The position numbers were made by a program, and so were the translations under genes. The notes under the pieces are model-generated. The model did no database searches and was not told the DNA's origin. It saw nothing but the letters and a program-made list of their open reading frames with translations. Below, in pieces: positions 17,066 to 25,683 of a stretch of 64,000 nt of DNA. Numbering within the stretch: position 1 is the stretch's first letter; each line of letters starts with the position of its first letter. This stretch comes from Phycisphaerae bacterium (GTDB lineage Bacteria; Planctomycetota; Phycisphaerae; Phycisphaerales; UBA1924): the NCBI GenBank assembly GCA_030432255.1, contig JAUIHS010000017.1:1-64000 (forward strand). Direction: 5' to 3'.

Positions 17066-18298
17066 TCAGAGGCGATCGCGGACGATCCGGCGGATCTCGC
17101 TCAGGGACATGGCTTCGCTTCCCTCGACATAACGCAGTCCGCCGCGGCGGTGGTACGCCCCTCCGAGCCTGATCGTGGCGTCCATGTATTCGCCTTCGCG
17201 CCAGTAGCGGACGGCGACGGGTGAGCCGGGTTCCTGGACGCTCACGACGGCGCGGAGCACGCCGCCATCGGGGGTGGGACGCCCGGCGACGGAGACGATG
17301 ATGTCATTGCGCTGCAGGCCCGACTTGCGTGCGGGCTGTCCGACCGGCACGCCTTCAACGAGCACGCCGACGTCATCGAAGCCGGCGGCGAGTGCGTCCT
17401 CGGGGGAGAGTGGTCGACCGATGTTGATGCCGAGGTAGCCGCGGATGACGAATCCGGAGTCGATGATCTGGTCGGCGACTGATTCGATGGTTTCGAGTGG
17501 CACGGCGAAGCCGATTCCGGCGGACTGACCCTGGAGTCCGGGTTCCATGGTCTGCACGTTGTTGGCGATGGCGGTGTTCATGCCGACGACGCGTCCGTAG
17601 ATGTCGACGAGGGGACCGCCTGAATTGCCGGGATTGATGGCGGCGTCGGTCTGGATGTAGTTGGTGTAGTTGGAACCGCGCAGGCCACCGAGGTTGGCGG
17701 CACTGGTCCGACCGAGTCCGGAGACGATGCCCCGGGTCATGGAGAACTTGATGCCGAAGGGTGAACCGAAGGCGTAGACCTGCTCGCCGATGGAGAGGGC
17801 TTCGTCGGTGGCTCTGCGGAAGGGGATGACTCCCGCGATGCCGGAATCGATCTTGAGTACAGCGACGTCCGTGTATCGGTCGAGACCGACGATCGTCGCG
17901 TTGCGGACGCGTCCGTCGTAGAACTCGACCTCTGCGGAGTCGGCCCCTTCGACCACGTGGGCATTGGTGATCAGGTGTCCGCTGTTGTCGTACACCCAGC
18001 CGGCGCCGGAGGTGGGGGAGGAGAAGCGGAAGCGTTCATCCTCTTCATCGTCACCGTTGAGCGTCATCCGGGACTCGATGTGGACGACGCTGGGCAGCGA
18101 GGCATCGGCGACGGCTCGATTGGCGGAGTTGATCTGCTCGAGGATGTTCCCGCTGTCCAGTTGATGCTGGGCAACCGTCACAATCCCCTGAATCCGCGCG
18201 ACCTGCATCTGCCGGACGAGGATGGGGCCTGCGAGGAAGACTATTGTCACCGTCAGCAGAACGATGATACCCGGTCCATACGAAAGGAATCGACGCAT
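17066..18298 (-). CDS. DegP/HtrA-like periplasmic serine protease with PDZ domain
   Basis: A 410-residue trypsin-like protease. An N-terminal helix (residues 9-29) acts as signal anchor. The catalytic triad is H114 (TNAHVVEG), D144 (YTDVAVLKID) and S226 (GNSGGPL). A PDZ domain follows at about 285-385 (GYLGINIG, then GLQRNDIIVSVAGRPT). It probably degrades or refolds damaged envelope proteins. GGAGG lies four bases before the ATG. The upstream panB gene ends 24 bases before, so they may be co-transcribed. Confidence 0.92.
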   Translation of the reverse strand: MRRFLSYGPGIIVLLTVTIVFLAGPILVRQMQVARIQGIVTVAQHQLDSGNILEQINSANRAVADASLPSVVHIESRMTLNGDDEEDERFRFSSPTSGAGWVYDNSGHLITNAHVVEGADSAEVEFYDGRVRNATIVGLDRYTDVAVLKIDSGIAGVIPFRRATDEALSIGEQVYAFGSPFGIKFSMTRGIVSGLGRTSAANLGGLRGSNYTNYIQTDAAINPGNSGGPLVDIYGRVVGMNTAIANNVQTMEPGLQGQSAGIGFAVPLETIESVADQIIDSGFVIRGYLGINIGRPLSPEDALAAGFDDVGVLVEGVPVGQPARKSGLQRNDIIVSVAGRPTPDGGVLRAVVSVQEPGSPVAVRYWREGEYMDATIRLGGAYHRRGGLRYVEGSEAMSLSEIRRIVRDRL

Positions 18299-18322
18299 AA
18301 GGCCTCCGTCGGTTCAAGCGGC

Positions 18323-19174
18323 TCACGCCTCCAACTTGTCCGCCTCGCCATCTCTCATCTGGTATCGATGATCCGTGACATTCCGATCGGCCACCCGGCT
18401 GACCCATTGTTCAGCGAGTGCCTGAATAGTTGTTCCGAGACTGGCGACCGGAGTTGCAAATCCGGGTTGCCAGTCCGTCATTCCGAGAAGATCCTGCAGA
18501 ACGAGGATCTGGCCGTGGCAGGCGGGGCCCGCCCCGATACCGATCAGGGGGACGTTTGTGTTTTCCATGATCTGGGCGGTCACTTCTTCCGGAACCGCCT
18601 CGACGAGCAGCATGACGCAGCCGGCTTCTTCCAGGACCATCGCATCCTCGATCACGCTCCGGGCCTGGTCCGCGGTTCGTCCCGCCGAGGTGTACCCACC
18701 CGTCAGACCGACGTGCTGAGGGCGCGAGCCGACATGGCCGCAGAGGGGGATCCCGGCGCGGACCATTTTCCGGACGAGGGGTGCGAATGACCGGTCGGCC
18801 TCGATCTTGACGACGTCGGCGAGTCCTTCGGTCAGGAAGCGTCCGGCGTTGCGTATGGCGCTGGCGTCATCGGCCTGGTAGCTGAGAAAGGGCATGTCCG
18901 CCATGACGACGGTATTCGGTGCGCCCCGCTTGACGCCCGCGGTCAGGGCGATTGCAACGTCAAGGGGCATATGGATGGTGCTGTCGTAACCGAGGATGAC
19001 TTCGGCCGCCGTATCACCGACGAGCAGGACATGAAGTCCGGCCCGCTCGAGCCAACGCGCTGTCGTCGCGTCGTAGCAGGTCAGGCACGCGAATGGCGCT
19101 TCGGCCCGGGCCATGCGGGCGAGGGTTCGCAGTGTGATCGGATTTCGTTCGTTCTGTTCGAGCGTGGTTGTCAC
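18323..19174 (-). CDS. panB: 3-methyl-2-oxobutanoate hydroxymethyltransferase
   Basis: A 283-residue ketopantoate hydroxymethyltransferase, first step of pantothenate synthesis (2-oxoisovalerate plus methylene-THF to ketopantoate). Family motifs include LTCYDATTARWLERAG, LLVGDTAAEVILGYDSTIHM and ADMPFLSY, with metal ligands Asp in VGDT and MADM, and GIGAGPACHGQILVLQDLLG near the end. The start is GTG 19174 with no Shine-Dalgarno. TAGAAT ends exactly six bases upstream, which suggests a leaderless mRNA. No panC or panD is nearby. Confidence 0.95.
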   Translation of the reverse strand: MTTTLEQNERNPITLRTLARMARAEAPFACLTCYDATTARWLERAGLHVLLVGDTAAEVILGYDSTIHMPLDVAIALTAGVKRGAPNTVVMADMPFLSYQADDASAIRNAGRFLTEGLADVVKIEADRSFAPLVRKMVRAGIPLCGHVGSRPQHVGLTGGYTSAGRTADQARSVIEDAMVLEEAGCVMLLVEAVPEEVTAQIMENTNVPLIGIGAGPACHGQILVLQDLLGMTDWQPGFATPVASLGTTIQALAEQWVSRVADRNVTDHRYQMRDGEADKLEA

Positions 19175-19414
19175 GGGATCATTCTAGCCCCCTCGGGTGA
19201 GAAGGGAACAGGCTGTGTTGGCCCTGATTCGGGGACTTCAGGGCAGATTGGCCACGGAGGCCGGGACATGGCACCCGCAGCCGCCTACGCTGCCTCAGGG
19301 GCGTCGATTCGCGGCCGGTCGCTCCGCGCGATGCCCAGACCGGGTCTCATCAGGATCCGGGCAGGTGTGCTTGTTCTCGTGTGTCGCGGCCTCGCTCAGT
19401 TCGGAGTTCTGCCC

Positions 19415-20350
19415 ATGTCGGTTCTGACTTCAAGTCGCCGCCCGTTTGGAAACACTGGTCTGGAGGTTTCTCCTCTGGGATTCGGAGGCGCTCCCATCGG
19501 CTTGCTGGAGACGGGCGAAGAGACCGTGTCGGCTCTGCTGAACGGTCTCCTGGATCGAGGGGTCAACCTCTTTGATACGGCGACGATGTATCGCGGCTCG
19601 CAGGACATGATCGGAACGGCGATCGGCAACCGGCGCGACGAGTACGTGATCGTGACCAAGTGCGGACTCGCATCGGAAGGGGACAACCCGGCGCGGTGGA
19701 CGAGAGCCAAGATCACGCATGACATCGATCATGCTCTCAAGCAACTTCAGACCAGCCACATCGACGTAATGCTGCTCCACTCCTGCTCCCGTGATGTCAT
19801 TGATCGCGGCGAAGCCATGGACGCCATCATCCGGGCGCGTGAAGCGGGCAAGGTCCGTTTTGCCGGGTACTCGGGAGACAACGAGACTGCGGCATACGCC
19901 GCGACACTTCCGGACATCCGGGTGCTCCAGATCTCGGTGAACTTCTGCGACCAGATGAATATCGACTCGGTTCTGCCCGTCGCGCGTGAGCATGGTGTGG
20001 GTGTGATGGCGAAGCGGCCCATCGCCAATGCGGCGTGGAAGCCGACGGAAGAGCAGTACGAGGGGTACCGCAACTACTACGCGCCCTATCGCGAGCGTTT
20101 CGAGACCATGGACCTGTCGCTTGAGGAACTTGCAGGCACAGGCGAGACGAACTGGGCGGGTCTGGCCCTGCGGTTCACGCTCAGCCACCCGGAAGTCAGT
20201 ACTGCGATCATCGGAAGCACGAATCCGCGTCACATCGAGGCGAACGTGGAAGCGGCAGCGCGGGGGCCGCTGGATGACGAGGCCGTGCAGCTGATTCGCG
20301 GAGCCTTCACGGCGGCGCGTGCGGGGCGTGACTGGCCGGGGTTGACGTAA
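19415..20350 (+). CDS. Aldo/keto reductase
   Basis: A 311-residue NAD(P)H-dependent oxidoreductase of the AKR superfamily. The catalytic tetrad is visible: Asp and Tyr in NLFDTATMYRGS, Lys in VIVTKCGL and His in MLLHSCS. The cofactor-binding end reads STAIIGSTNPRHIEANV. The substrate is not evident. The ATG at 19415 follows GGAG; the frame is open upstream but crosses panB antisense. The 240 bp between panB and this gene show nothing but the divergent promoters. Confidence 0.9.
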   Translation: MSVLTSSRRPFGNTGLEVSPLGFGGAPIGLLETGEETVSALLNGLLDRGVNLFDTATMYRGSQDMIGTAIGNRRDEYVIVTKCGLASEGDNPARWTRAKITHDIDHALKQLQTSHIDVMLLHSCSRDVIDRGEAMDAIIRAREAGKVRFAGYSGDNETAAYAATLPDIRVLQISVNFCDQMNIDSVLPVAREHGVGVMAKRPIANAAWKPTEEQYEGYRNYYAPYRERFETMDLSLEELAGTGETNWAGLALRFTLSHPEVSTAIIGSTNPRHIEANVEAAARGPLDDEAVQLIRGAFTAARAGRDWPGLT

Positions 20351-20398
20351 GCCGGACACGGCTGCTCATGGTCCGTCGGAGTCGCTTACACTGCGGGG

Positions 20399-20938
20399 AT
20401 GGGTGAAGCCGCCGCGGAGTTCCTGGCAGAGACGATCGCGATCTTCCGGTCGCAGAAGGCGCTGGCGGAGCGGGCGATTGTCCAGCTTGACGACGATCAG
20501 CTTCACGTGGCGTTGCATGGCGAGACGAACTGTGTCGCCGTGATCATGAAGCACATGGCGGGGAACATGCGCAGCCGTTGGACGGACTTCCTGACCACTG
20601 ATGGTGAGAAGCGGGACCGGCATCGGGACAGCGAGTTCATCGATCATCATCCGAGCCGCGAGTCCGTTCTGTCGGACTGGGAGTCGGGCTGGGCCTGCCT
20701 GTTTGCGACGCTGGAGTCGCTGACGGTCGAGGACCTGGATCGGACCGTGCACATTCGGACCGAGCCGCATTCGGTACCGCAGGCGCTGCTGCGGCAAGTC
20801 TCGCATTACGGGTATCACGTGGGCCAGATCGTGCAGGTGGCGCGGGTGCTGGTGGGTGATGGGGCGTGGGAGACGTTGTCGGTCCCGCGAGGCGGATCGC
20901 GAGCATTCAACCGCCGCATGTTCGGCGAGGAGCGATGA
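20399..20938 (+). CDS. DinB-like DUF1572 protein
   Basis: A 179-residue four-helix protein of the DinB/YfiT-like group, whose members bind metal through three histidines and in some cases transfer thiols. Candidate ligands are in VIMKHMAGNM and HYGYHVGQIVQVARVL. The ATG at 20399 has no Shine-Dalgarno and lies six bases after TACACT (20387-20392), so it is probably leaderless. Its stop overlaps the start of the DUF1080 lipoprotein gene (ATGA). The function is unknown. Confidence 0.85.
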   Translation: MGEAAAEFLAETIAIFRSQKALAERAIVQLDDDQLHVALHGETNCVAVIMKHMAGNMRSRWTDFLTTDGEKRDRHRDSEFIDHHPSRESVLSDWESGWACLFATLESLTVEDLDRTVHIRTEPHSVPQALLRQVSHYGYHVGQIVQVARVLVGDGAWETLSVPRGGSRAFNRRMFGEER

Positions 20939-21738
20939 GCATGAAGTGCTTCCTGAGCGTGTCAATCGTGGCGACATTCGCGCTGGTGGGCTGCGCCGGT
21001 TCCGGATCGAGCGCAACTTCTTCGACGGAGGACGGCTGGACATCGCTCTTCAATGGGCGCGACTTGACGGGCTGGACGCCGAAGTTCGCCGGATACGATG
21101 CGGGCGAGGACCCGCTGGAGACGTACGTTGCCGAGTCCGGCGTGCTGCGGGTGTCCTACGCCAACTACGACACCTTCGGCGGGCGCTTCGGTCATCTCTT
21201 CCACGATGAGCCGCTCGAAGCACCCTACGACCTGCGACTGGAGTACCGGTTCGTGGGTGAACAGGTGCCCGGTGCGGCGGGTTGGGCCTTCAAGAACAGC
21301 GGCGTGATGTTCCATGGGCAGTCGCTGGCCAGCATGCAGCGCGATCAGAACTTTCCGGTGTCACTTGAGGCCCAGTTCCTCGGCGGCGATGGTGAGAACG
21401 AACGGTCGACTGGCAACCTATGCACGCCCGGAACACTCGTCGACATCAATGGCGTGCCGGACACGCGCCACTGCATTCCTGCTGAAGCGCCCACCTTCCA
21501 TGGCGATGAATGGGTCGAGATGCTCATCGAAGTGCGCCGGGATGTCATCCGCCACATCGTGAATGGTGAGGTCGTGCTGACATACACGTCGCCGCGGCTG
21601 AACCCATCGGACGACACAGCCCGGTCGATCATTGAGGCGCGTGGTGGTGAGGCGGCGTTGACGGGTGGAACGATTTCGTTGCAGGCCGAGAGCCATCCCA
21701 TCGAGTTCCGCAGGATCGCGGTGCGTCGGGGGAGATGA
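20935..21738 (+). CDS. DUF1080 lipoprotein (3-keto-disaccharide hydrolase-like)
   Basis: A 267-residue lipoprotein. The signal ends in the lipobox LVGC with Cys near residue 20. The mature part is a concanavalin-like DUF1080 domain: WTSLFNGRDLTGWTP at the start, then WAFKNSGVMFHGQ and FRRIAVRRGR at the end. The family is abundant in planctomycetes, and some members act on keto-disaccharides. Translation begins in the stop codon of the DinB-like gene. A second ATG lies at 20941. Confidence 0.9.
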   Translation: MSMKCFLSVSIVATFALVGCAGSGSSATSSTEDGWTSLFNGRDLTGWTPKFAGYDAGEDPLETYVAESGVLRVSYANYDTFGGRFGHLFHDEPLEAPYDLRLEYRFVGEQVPGAAGWAFKNSGVMFHGQSLASMQRDQNFPVSLEAQFLGGDGENERSTGNLCTPGTLVDINGVPDTRHCIPAEAPTFHGDEWVEMLIEVRRDVIRHIVNGEVVLTYTSPRLNPSDDTARSIIEARGGEAALTGGTISLQAESHPIEFRRIAVRRGR

Positions 21739-21789
21739 GAGAGCAGGCACTCGCTTTGGGCAACCGGACCGATCGCCGGATGCGAAAGC

Positions 21790-22461
21790 CTAGTCTTGCT
21801 TTGTCCCCTGCAGTTCGGCCGCGATGGACTTGTCTTCGGGCGCGTGCTTTTCGACAAGTTTGCCTGCCTCGGGCATGAGCCTGTGCAGGCTCGTCAGGTC
21901 GAGTGATGCGTTGTCGGCGCGGCCGCGAGCCTCTTCGAGGGCTTCGGCTCCGAGCGGTTCGATGCCCTGATCGGTGGCGTCCTTCTTTTCGCGAGCGATG
22001 CGGTCGGCGTCGACCTGCTCGGGAAAGGCGGGCGACCCGAACCAGATCATCTGCTCATCGAGCTTGTACTCGCGCATGTTCTCGACGGGGACGATGGCAA
22101 CGACGTGGCCGGACTCGGCGCCGATATTCAGTCGCCGGGCCGTCTGGTCGCCGACGTAGAGGACCGGCTCTTCGGTCTGGCGGGGGAAGACGAGCGCGGG
22201 GTCGACTTCGAGGACGAGCAGCCAGCCCGCCTTGAACTCGGTGTGCTCGTAGCGCCAGTGATGGACGAAGGGTTCATCGACCGTAAAGGGGCGGGCCTCG
22301 ACGAGGCGCGTGATGGGCGCGGGGGTTTCGGGGACGGGCGGTACGTCAGCGCGGGCGGCCAGTGTCAGCATGAGGGCCGTGAAGAGGGCCAGGGCAAGGA
22401 GCAGCGGGCGGGCCGCCGCGATGGTGCTGTTGTTCATGTCAAGTGTCCTGGTGCGGTTCAT
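21790..22461 (-). CDS. Secreted hypothetical protein
   Basis: A 223-residue protein with signal peptide (hydrophobic run LLLALALFTALMLTLAARA). The mature part has no recognised family. It is acidic, with a middle region of about 100 residues (FVHHWRYEHTEFKAGWLLVL) and a helical C-terminus ending in KQD. The ATG at 22461 shares its A with the stop of the big hydrolase gene (TGATG) and has GGAG eight bases before it. ATG 22437 is an alternative that gives a more usual signal peptide. Co-expression with the hydrolase is likely. Confidence 0.75.
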   Translation of the reverse strand: MNRTRTLDMNNSTIAAARPLLLALALFTALMLTLAARADVPPVPETPAPITRLVEARPFTVDEPFVHHWRYEHTEFKAGWLLVLEVDPALVFPRQTEEPVLYVGDQTARRLNIGAESGHVVAIVPVENMREYKLDEQMIWFGSPAFPEQVDADRIAREKKDATDQGIEPLGAEALEEARGRADNASLDLTSLHRLMPEAGKLVEKHAPEDKSIAAELQGTKQD

Positions 22462-25400
22462 CAGTTGCACTCCACTGCGAAGGCGACGAAGTCATCGATC
22501 GCGGCTTCGACGATGGAGCCGGAGCCCTCGTCGGAGGCGATGAACCTCATCTGGATGGTGCTGTTGGGTGTGACGAAGTCAGCGATGCGGAATTCGTGGT
22601 AGATCCATCCGCCGCTGGTGCCATCACCGGTCGGGCCGACGGTTTCGACGTTGACCCACGAGCCACCGTTGTTGATATCGATCACGAAGACATCGGCGTT
22701 GGGTGATGCGCCGGTGGTATTGGAGTACCAGCGCCAGTAGCCGATGCGGGCATCGGGGCCGAGGCTGGTGACGTCGATGACGGGCGAGGTGAGGGTGGTC
22801 TGTCCGCCGTCGACGTCGTTGTCACCGAGGCCGCCGCCGACCGCACCCTGTCCGGTGACGAAGCAGGTCACACCGGAGTCGGTGTGATCATCTTCGGGTT
22901 GTGCATCGGTGCCGTTGGGATTGACGCGCGTCCAGATACCGGTGGTGGCATCGTCTGCCGCGCTGCCGACGGTCCAGCCCAAGTTGGCTTCGAAGTCATC
23001 AGAGAAGCTCTCGACGACGGTGCCGACGGAGGTCATGAAGGTCTCGACGGGCGCGTTGGCGGGGAGCGTGGTCATCCCTGACAGGTCGCCCTCGGCGCTG
23101 AAGTAGAACTCGGGACTGCTTGCACAGGTGGGCGCCGGCAGCGTGGCCTGCCAGATCTCGCCGCCCACGAGCGAGAGCGGTGCTGACGAGAAACTGCCGA
23201 TGTCATAGCGGTAGAAGACGGTGGGGGACCCGCCGACGAGTGTCTCGCCGCCTTCCCGGATGCGTACGTCGATGGTGAAGGAGGCGTCGGGCGGTACGAG
23301 CGATGGAATGGCGCCGACGAGCGAAAGGCGAAGCGGGCCACCGGTGATGATCGTTTCATCATTGGTGAGTTCGATGTCGTCGAATCCGAGGCGTCCTTCG
23401 GGTGAGCCGAATGCGGTGCCGAATGTGAAGCGGATGGACTGGATGTCGGTGAGGTCCAGATCCGTGTTGGATGCGAGGAAGTCGGTGAGGCGGATGCGCA
23501 CCGTCTCGAACTCGTTCTGCCAGCCGCCTGAACGCTGGTACACCTCTTCGATGCCGCCGCCGTACGTTCCGATGTTCAGCGTGGCAGACTCGGCGCTGCC
23601 GTCAATGAGCGAGACTGAGAAGGTCAGGTCCTCCAGTGCCGCCGTGGTGTTGGGATGCTGCGTGCCCTGGCAGGCGCGGAAACTCAGCCACGTGAAGGCG
23701 GTGAAGTCGGTGAAGGCCGGAATGACCGAGGTCTGGTAGAAGCGGTCGAGGCCACCGGACCAGTCGAAGACGGCGCCGCGGCTGTTGTCGCTCGATACGC
23801 CTCTGCTCATGCCGTTGGCCTGGTCGGCAACGGTCCAGCCGTAGGTCCCGGTGGTCTCCTGCATGTTCAGTTCGGAGAGGTTTGTCACATCGAAGGTGAC
23901 GGCACCTCCGGAACTGCTGGTGCCGGTGGCGCTGTTGGACTGGAAGTCATCGATGACAGCCTTGTCGGAGATGTCGGCGCCCTTGTAGTCGTTAACGATC
24001 ACATCACCGCTGCTCACACCGAGAGGCTGGAGTGATTCCCACTGGCGCGTCAGGTAGTCGAGCGCCGGGATGTTGCCTTCCTGGTACCGCTTGATGAGCG
24101 CGAGATAGACGACACGCGTGATGCGCTGCACCTCGGTGCGTCCGAGTTCCGTCGCGCCCGGACCGGTGAAGTCCTGGAAGCCGCAGCAGTTGAAGTCGTT
24201 GTGGTCGGCGCCGTGCACGTACGTGGACTGCCTGAAGCCGTACGCCCTTTCGTAGATGGAGAAGGAGTGCGTACCCGTGATGTTGGGTGCTCCGGAGATG
24301 TCGCCGTCCGCTGAGCCCCAGATGAGGTGATAGTTGACGTCATAGGGCTGGGTCGAACCCGGGCCGAGCGAGTTGTTGGGTGCGATGCTGGAAACGAGCA
24401 CGATGTCGTCCGACGTGTAGTTCGTCGGAACGAAGTTGCCGTCCGCAAGACGGGTATAGGCGCGGGCGACTCCTTCGCCGCCGCGGCTGTGCCCGATCCA
24501 GATGATCTGCGAGGTATCGACGTTGCCATCGAGGACGCCGCCGCCGATGGAGTCGAGATTCCCGATGAAGGCCTCGGTGTGCACGAGGGTGGTGGTTGAA
24601 GCGGTTTCGATACCGGGGATCGTGTCGTTCTGGTTGCACATCACGACGTAGCCGTGCGATGCGAGGTGCTGCTGGAGGTAGTCGTACCACGTGTACTGGT
24701 GGCCGTTGCCGTGCGAGATGACGATCAGGGGGAGCGGACCGATGGTGGCGATGTCAGCGGGGTACACGGTGCGCTGGCGCGTGCGGCCCGCGACGAGGCC
24801 GGGCCAGCCGGCGAGGTCGTAGTCCAGGGCGGTGGCGGTGGCCAGCGGTCCGTCCGTGGTGAGGTCCTTGCACACGTAGAAGCCGGCTTCACCGGGAAGC
24901 TGATCGGGCGCGTCCTGGCCGTCGTCGTAGTCGGCATCGATGTAGTCGCCGGCATCGAGGGTGCCGTTCTGATTCATGTCAAGGATGATGTCGTAACCGA
25001 CACCGATGCTGGTTCCCGCATCACCGGGGAGCGCATTGCCGAGGAAGAGGGTGAACGTTGCATCGGGAACCGTTGCGCCCGTGATCGTTTCGGTCTGCGG
25101 CAGTGGGCGCAGGTCGGTGAGGGTCGGATCCGAGTCCCACTGTGAGGCGTTCCGCGCCGACATGACGTAGAGATCGAACGTCTCGCCGACCACATCCGGG
25201 AAGCGTGCCGGATTGATGGCAACCTCGATGTCACGCCCGACGTTGATCGCGCGGACATAATCGAAGTGGGGTTCGGTGAGGAGGCTGTGCCCCGCGAGTT
25301 GCGTCCGGATGATGACACCGTCGGGTGGGCACGCGAATGCCCAGGCGCTGAGTACGACATTGAGGTCGTCAAAATCAACGTCGCCGTCGCCGTCCTCGTC

Positions 25401-25580
25401 ACCCATGGTGCCGGGTGAAACGTTCGCGCCCCAGTTGATCAGCAGCAGGTTCAGATCGTCGAAGTCGACAAATCCGCTCCCATCGGCATCGCCGGGGCAC
25501 TGGGGGGTGGCAAGGGTGGACGACCAGCCCGCGGCGAGCACGATGCCTGACGCCAGGGCACACAGATGAACATTGGCCAT
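22461..25580 (-). CDS. Large secreted alpha/beta hydrolase with N-terminal dockerin and C-terminal binding domains
   Basis: A 1039-residue protein. A signal peptide (1-24) is followed by a dockerin module (28-84, Cys at both ends), an unusual N-terminal position. Residues 90-240 may be a linker or beta domain. The hydrolase at about 280-520 resembles dienelactone/PET-hydrolase-like enzymes: oxyanion-type HGNGHQYTWYDY, nucleophile S365 in GHSRGG and a likely His in VHGADHNDF. A carbohydrate-binding-like region (about 560-760, AVIDDFQSN then FDDIELTND) and a jelly-roll-like end (about 870-1039) follow. The substrate is probably an ester or polymer outside the cell. The Shine-Dalgarno is held in a hairpin (25589-25622). 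Confidence 0.8.
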   Translation of the reverse strand: MANVHLCALASGIVLAAGWSSTLATPQCPGDADGSGFVDFDDLNLLLINWGANVSPGTMGDEDGDGDVDFDDLNVVLSAWAFACPPDGVIIRTQLAGHSLLTEPHFDYVRAINVGRDIEVAINPARFPDVVGETFDLYVMSARNASQWDSDPTLTDLRPLPQTETITGATVPDATFTLFLGNALPGDAGTSIGVGYDIILDMNQNGTLDAGDYIDADYDDGQDAPDQLPGEAGFYVCKDLTTDGPLATATALDYDLAGWPGLVAGRTRQRTVYPADIATIGPLPLIVISHGNGHQYTWYDYLQQHLASHGYVVMCNQNDTIPGIETASTTTLVHTEAFIGNLDSIGGGVLDGNVDTSQIIWIGHSRGGEGVARAYTRLADGNFVPTNYTSDDIVLVSSIAPNNSLGPGSTQPYDVNYHLIWGSADGDISGAPNITGTHSFSIYERAYGFRQSTYVHGADHNDFNCCGFQDFTGPGATELGRTEVQRITRVVYLALIKRYQEGNIPALDYLTRQWESLQPLGVSSGDVIVNDYKGADISDKAVIDDFQSNSATGTSSSGGAVTFDVTNLSELNMQETTGTYGWTVADQANGMSRGVSSDNSRGAVFDWSGGLDRFYQTSVIPAFTDFTAFTWLSFRACQGTQHPNTTAALEDLTFSVSLIDGSAESATLNIGTYGGGIEEVYQRSGGWQNEFETVRIRLTDFLASNTDLDLTDIQSIRFTFGTAFGSPEGRLGFDDIELTNDETIITGGPLRLSLVGAIPSLVPPDASFTIDVRIREGGETLVGGSPTVFYRYDIGSFSSAPLSLVGGEIWQATLPAPTCASSPEFYFSAEGDLSGMTTLPANAPVETFMTSVGTVVESFSDDFEANLGWTVGSAADDATTGIWTRVNPNGTDAQPEDDHTDSGVTCFVTGQGAVGGGLGDNDVDGGQTTLTSPVIDVTSLGPDARIGYWRWYSNTTGASPNADVFVIDINNGGSWVNVETVGPTGDGTSGGWIYHEFRIADFVTPNSTIQMRFIASDEGSGSIVEAAIDDFVAFAVECN

Positions 25581-25588
25581 GTGGATTC

Positions 25589-25622
25589 TCTCTCCAATCC
25601 GGTCACGGTGACTCTGGAGAGA
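25589..25622 (-). promoter_or_regulatory. Stem-loop sequestering the Shine-Dalgarno of the hydrolase gene
   Basis: On the minus strand TCTCTCCA pairs with TGGAGAGA (8 bp), and GTCAC/GTGAC forms an inner stem. The right arm contains the GGAGAG ribosome site eight bases before the ATG at 25580, so folding would block initiation. Confidence 0.5.
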
Positions 25623-25683
25623 TTCTCCCGGAAACTCTCACTGCGGGGAAGCGCGTGAAGGAACTTTATTTGGGGTCGTTGAT

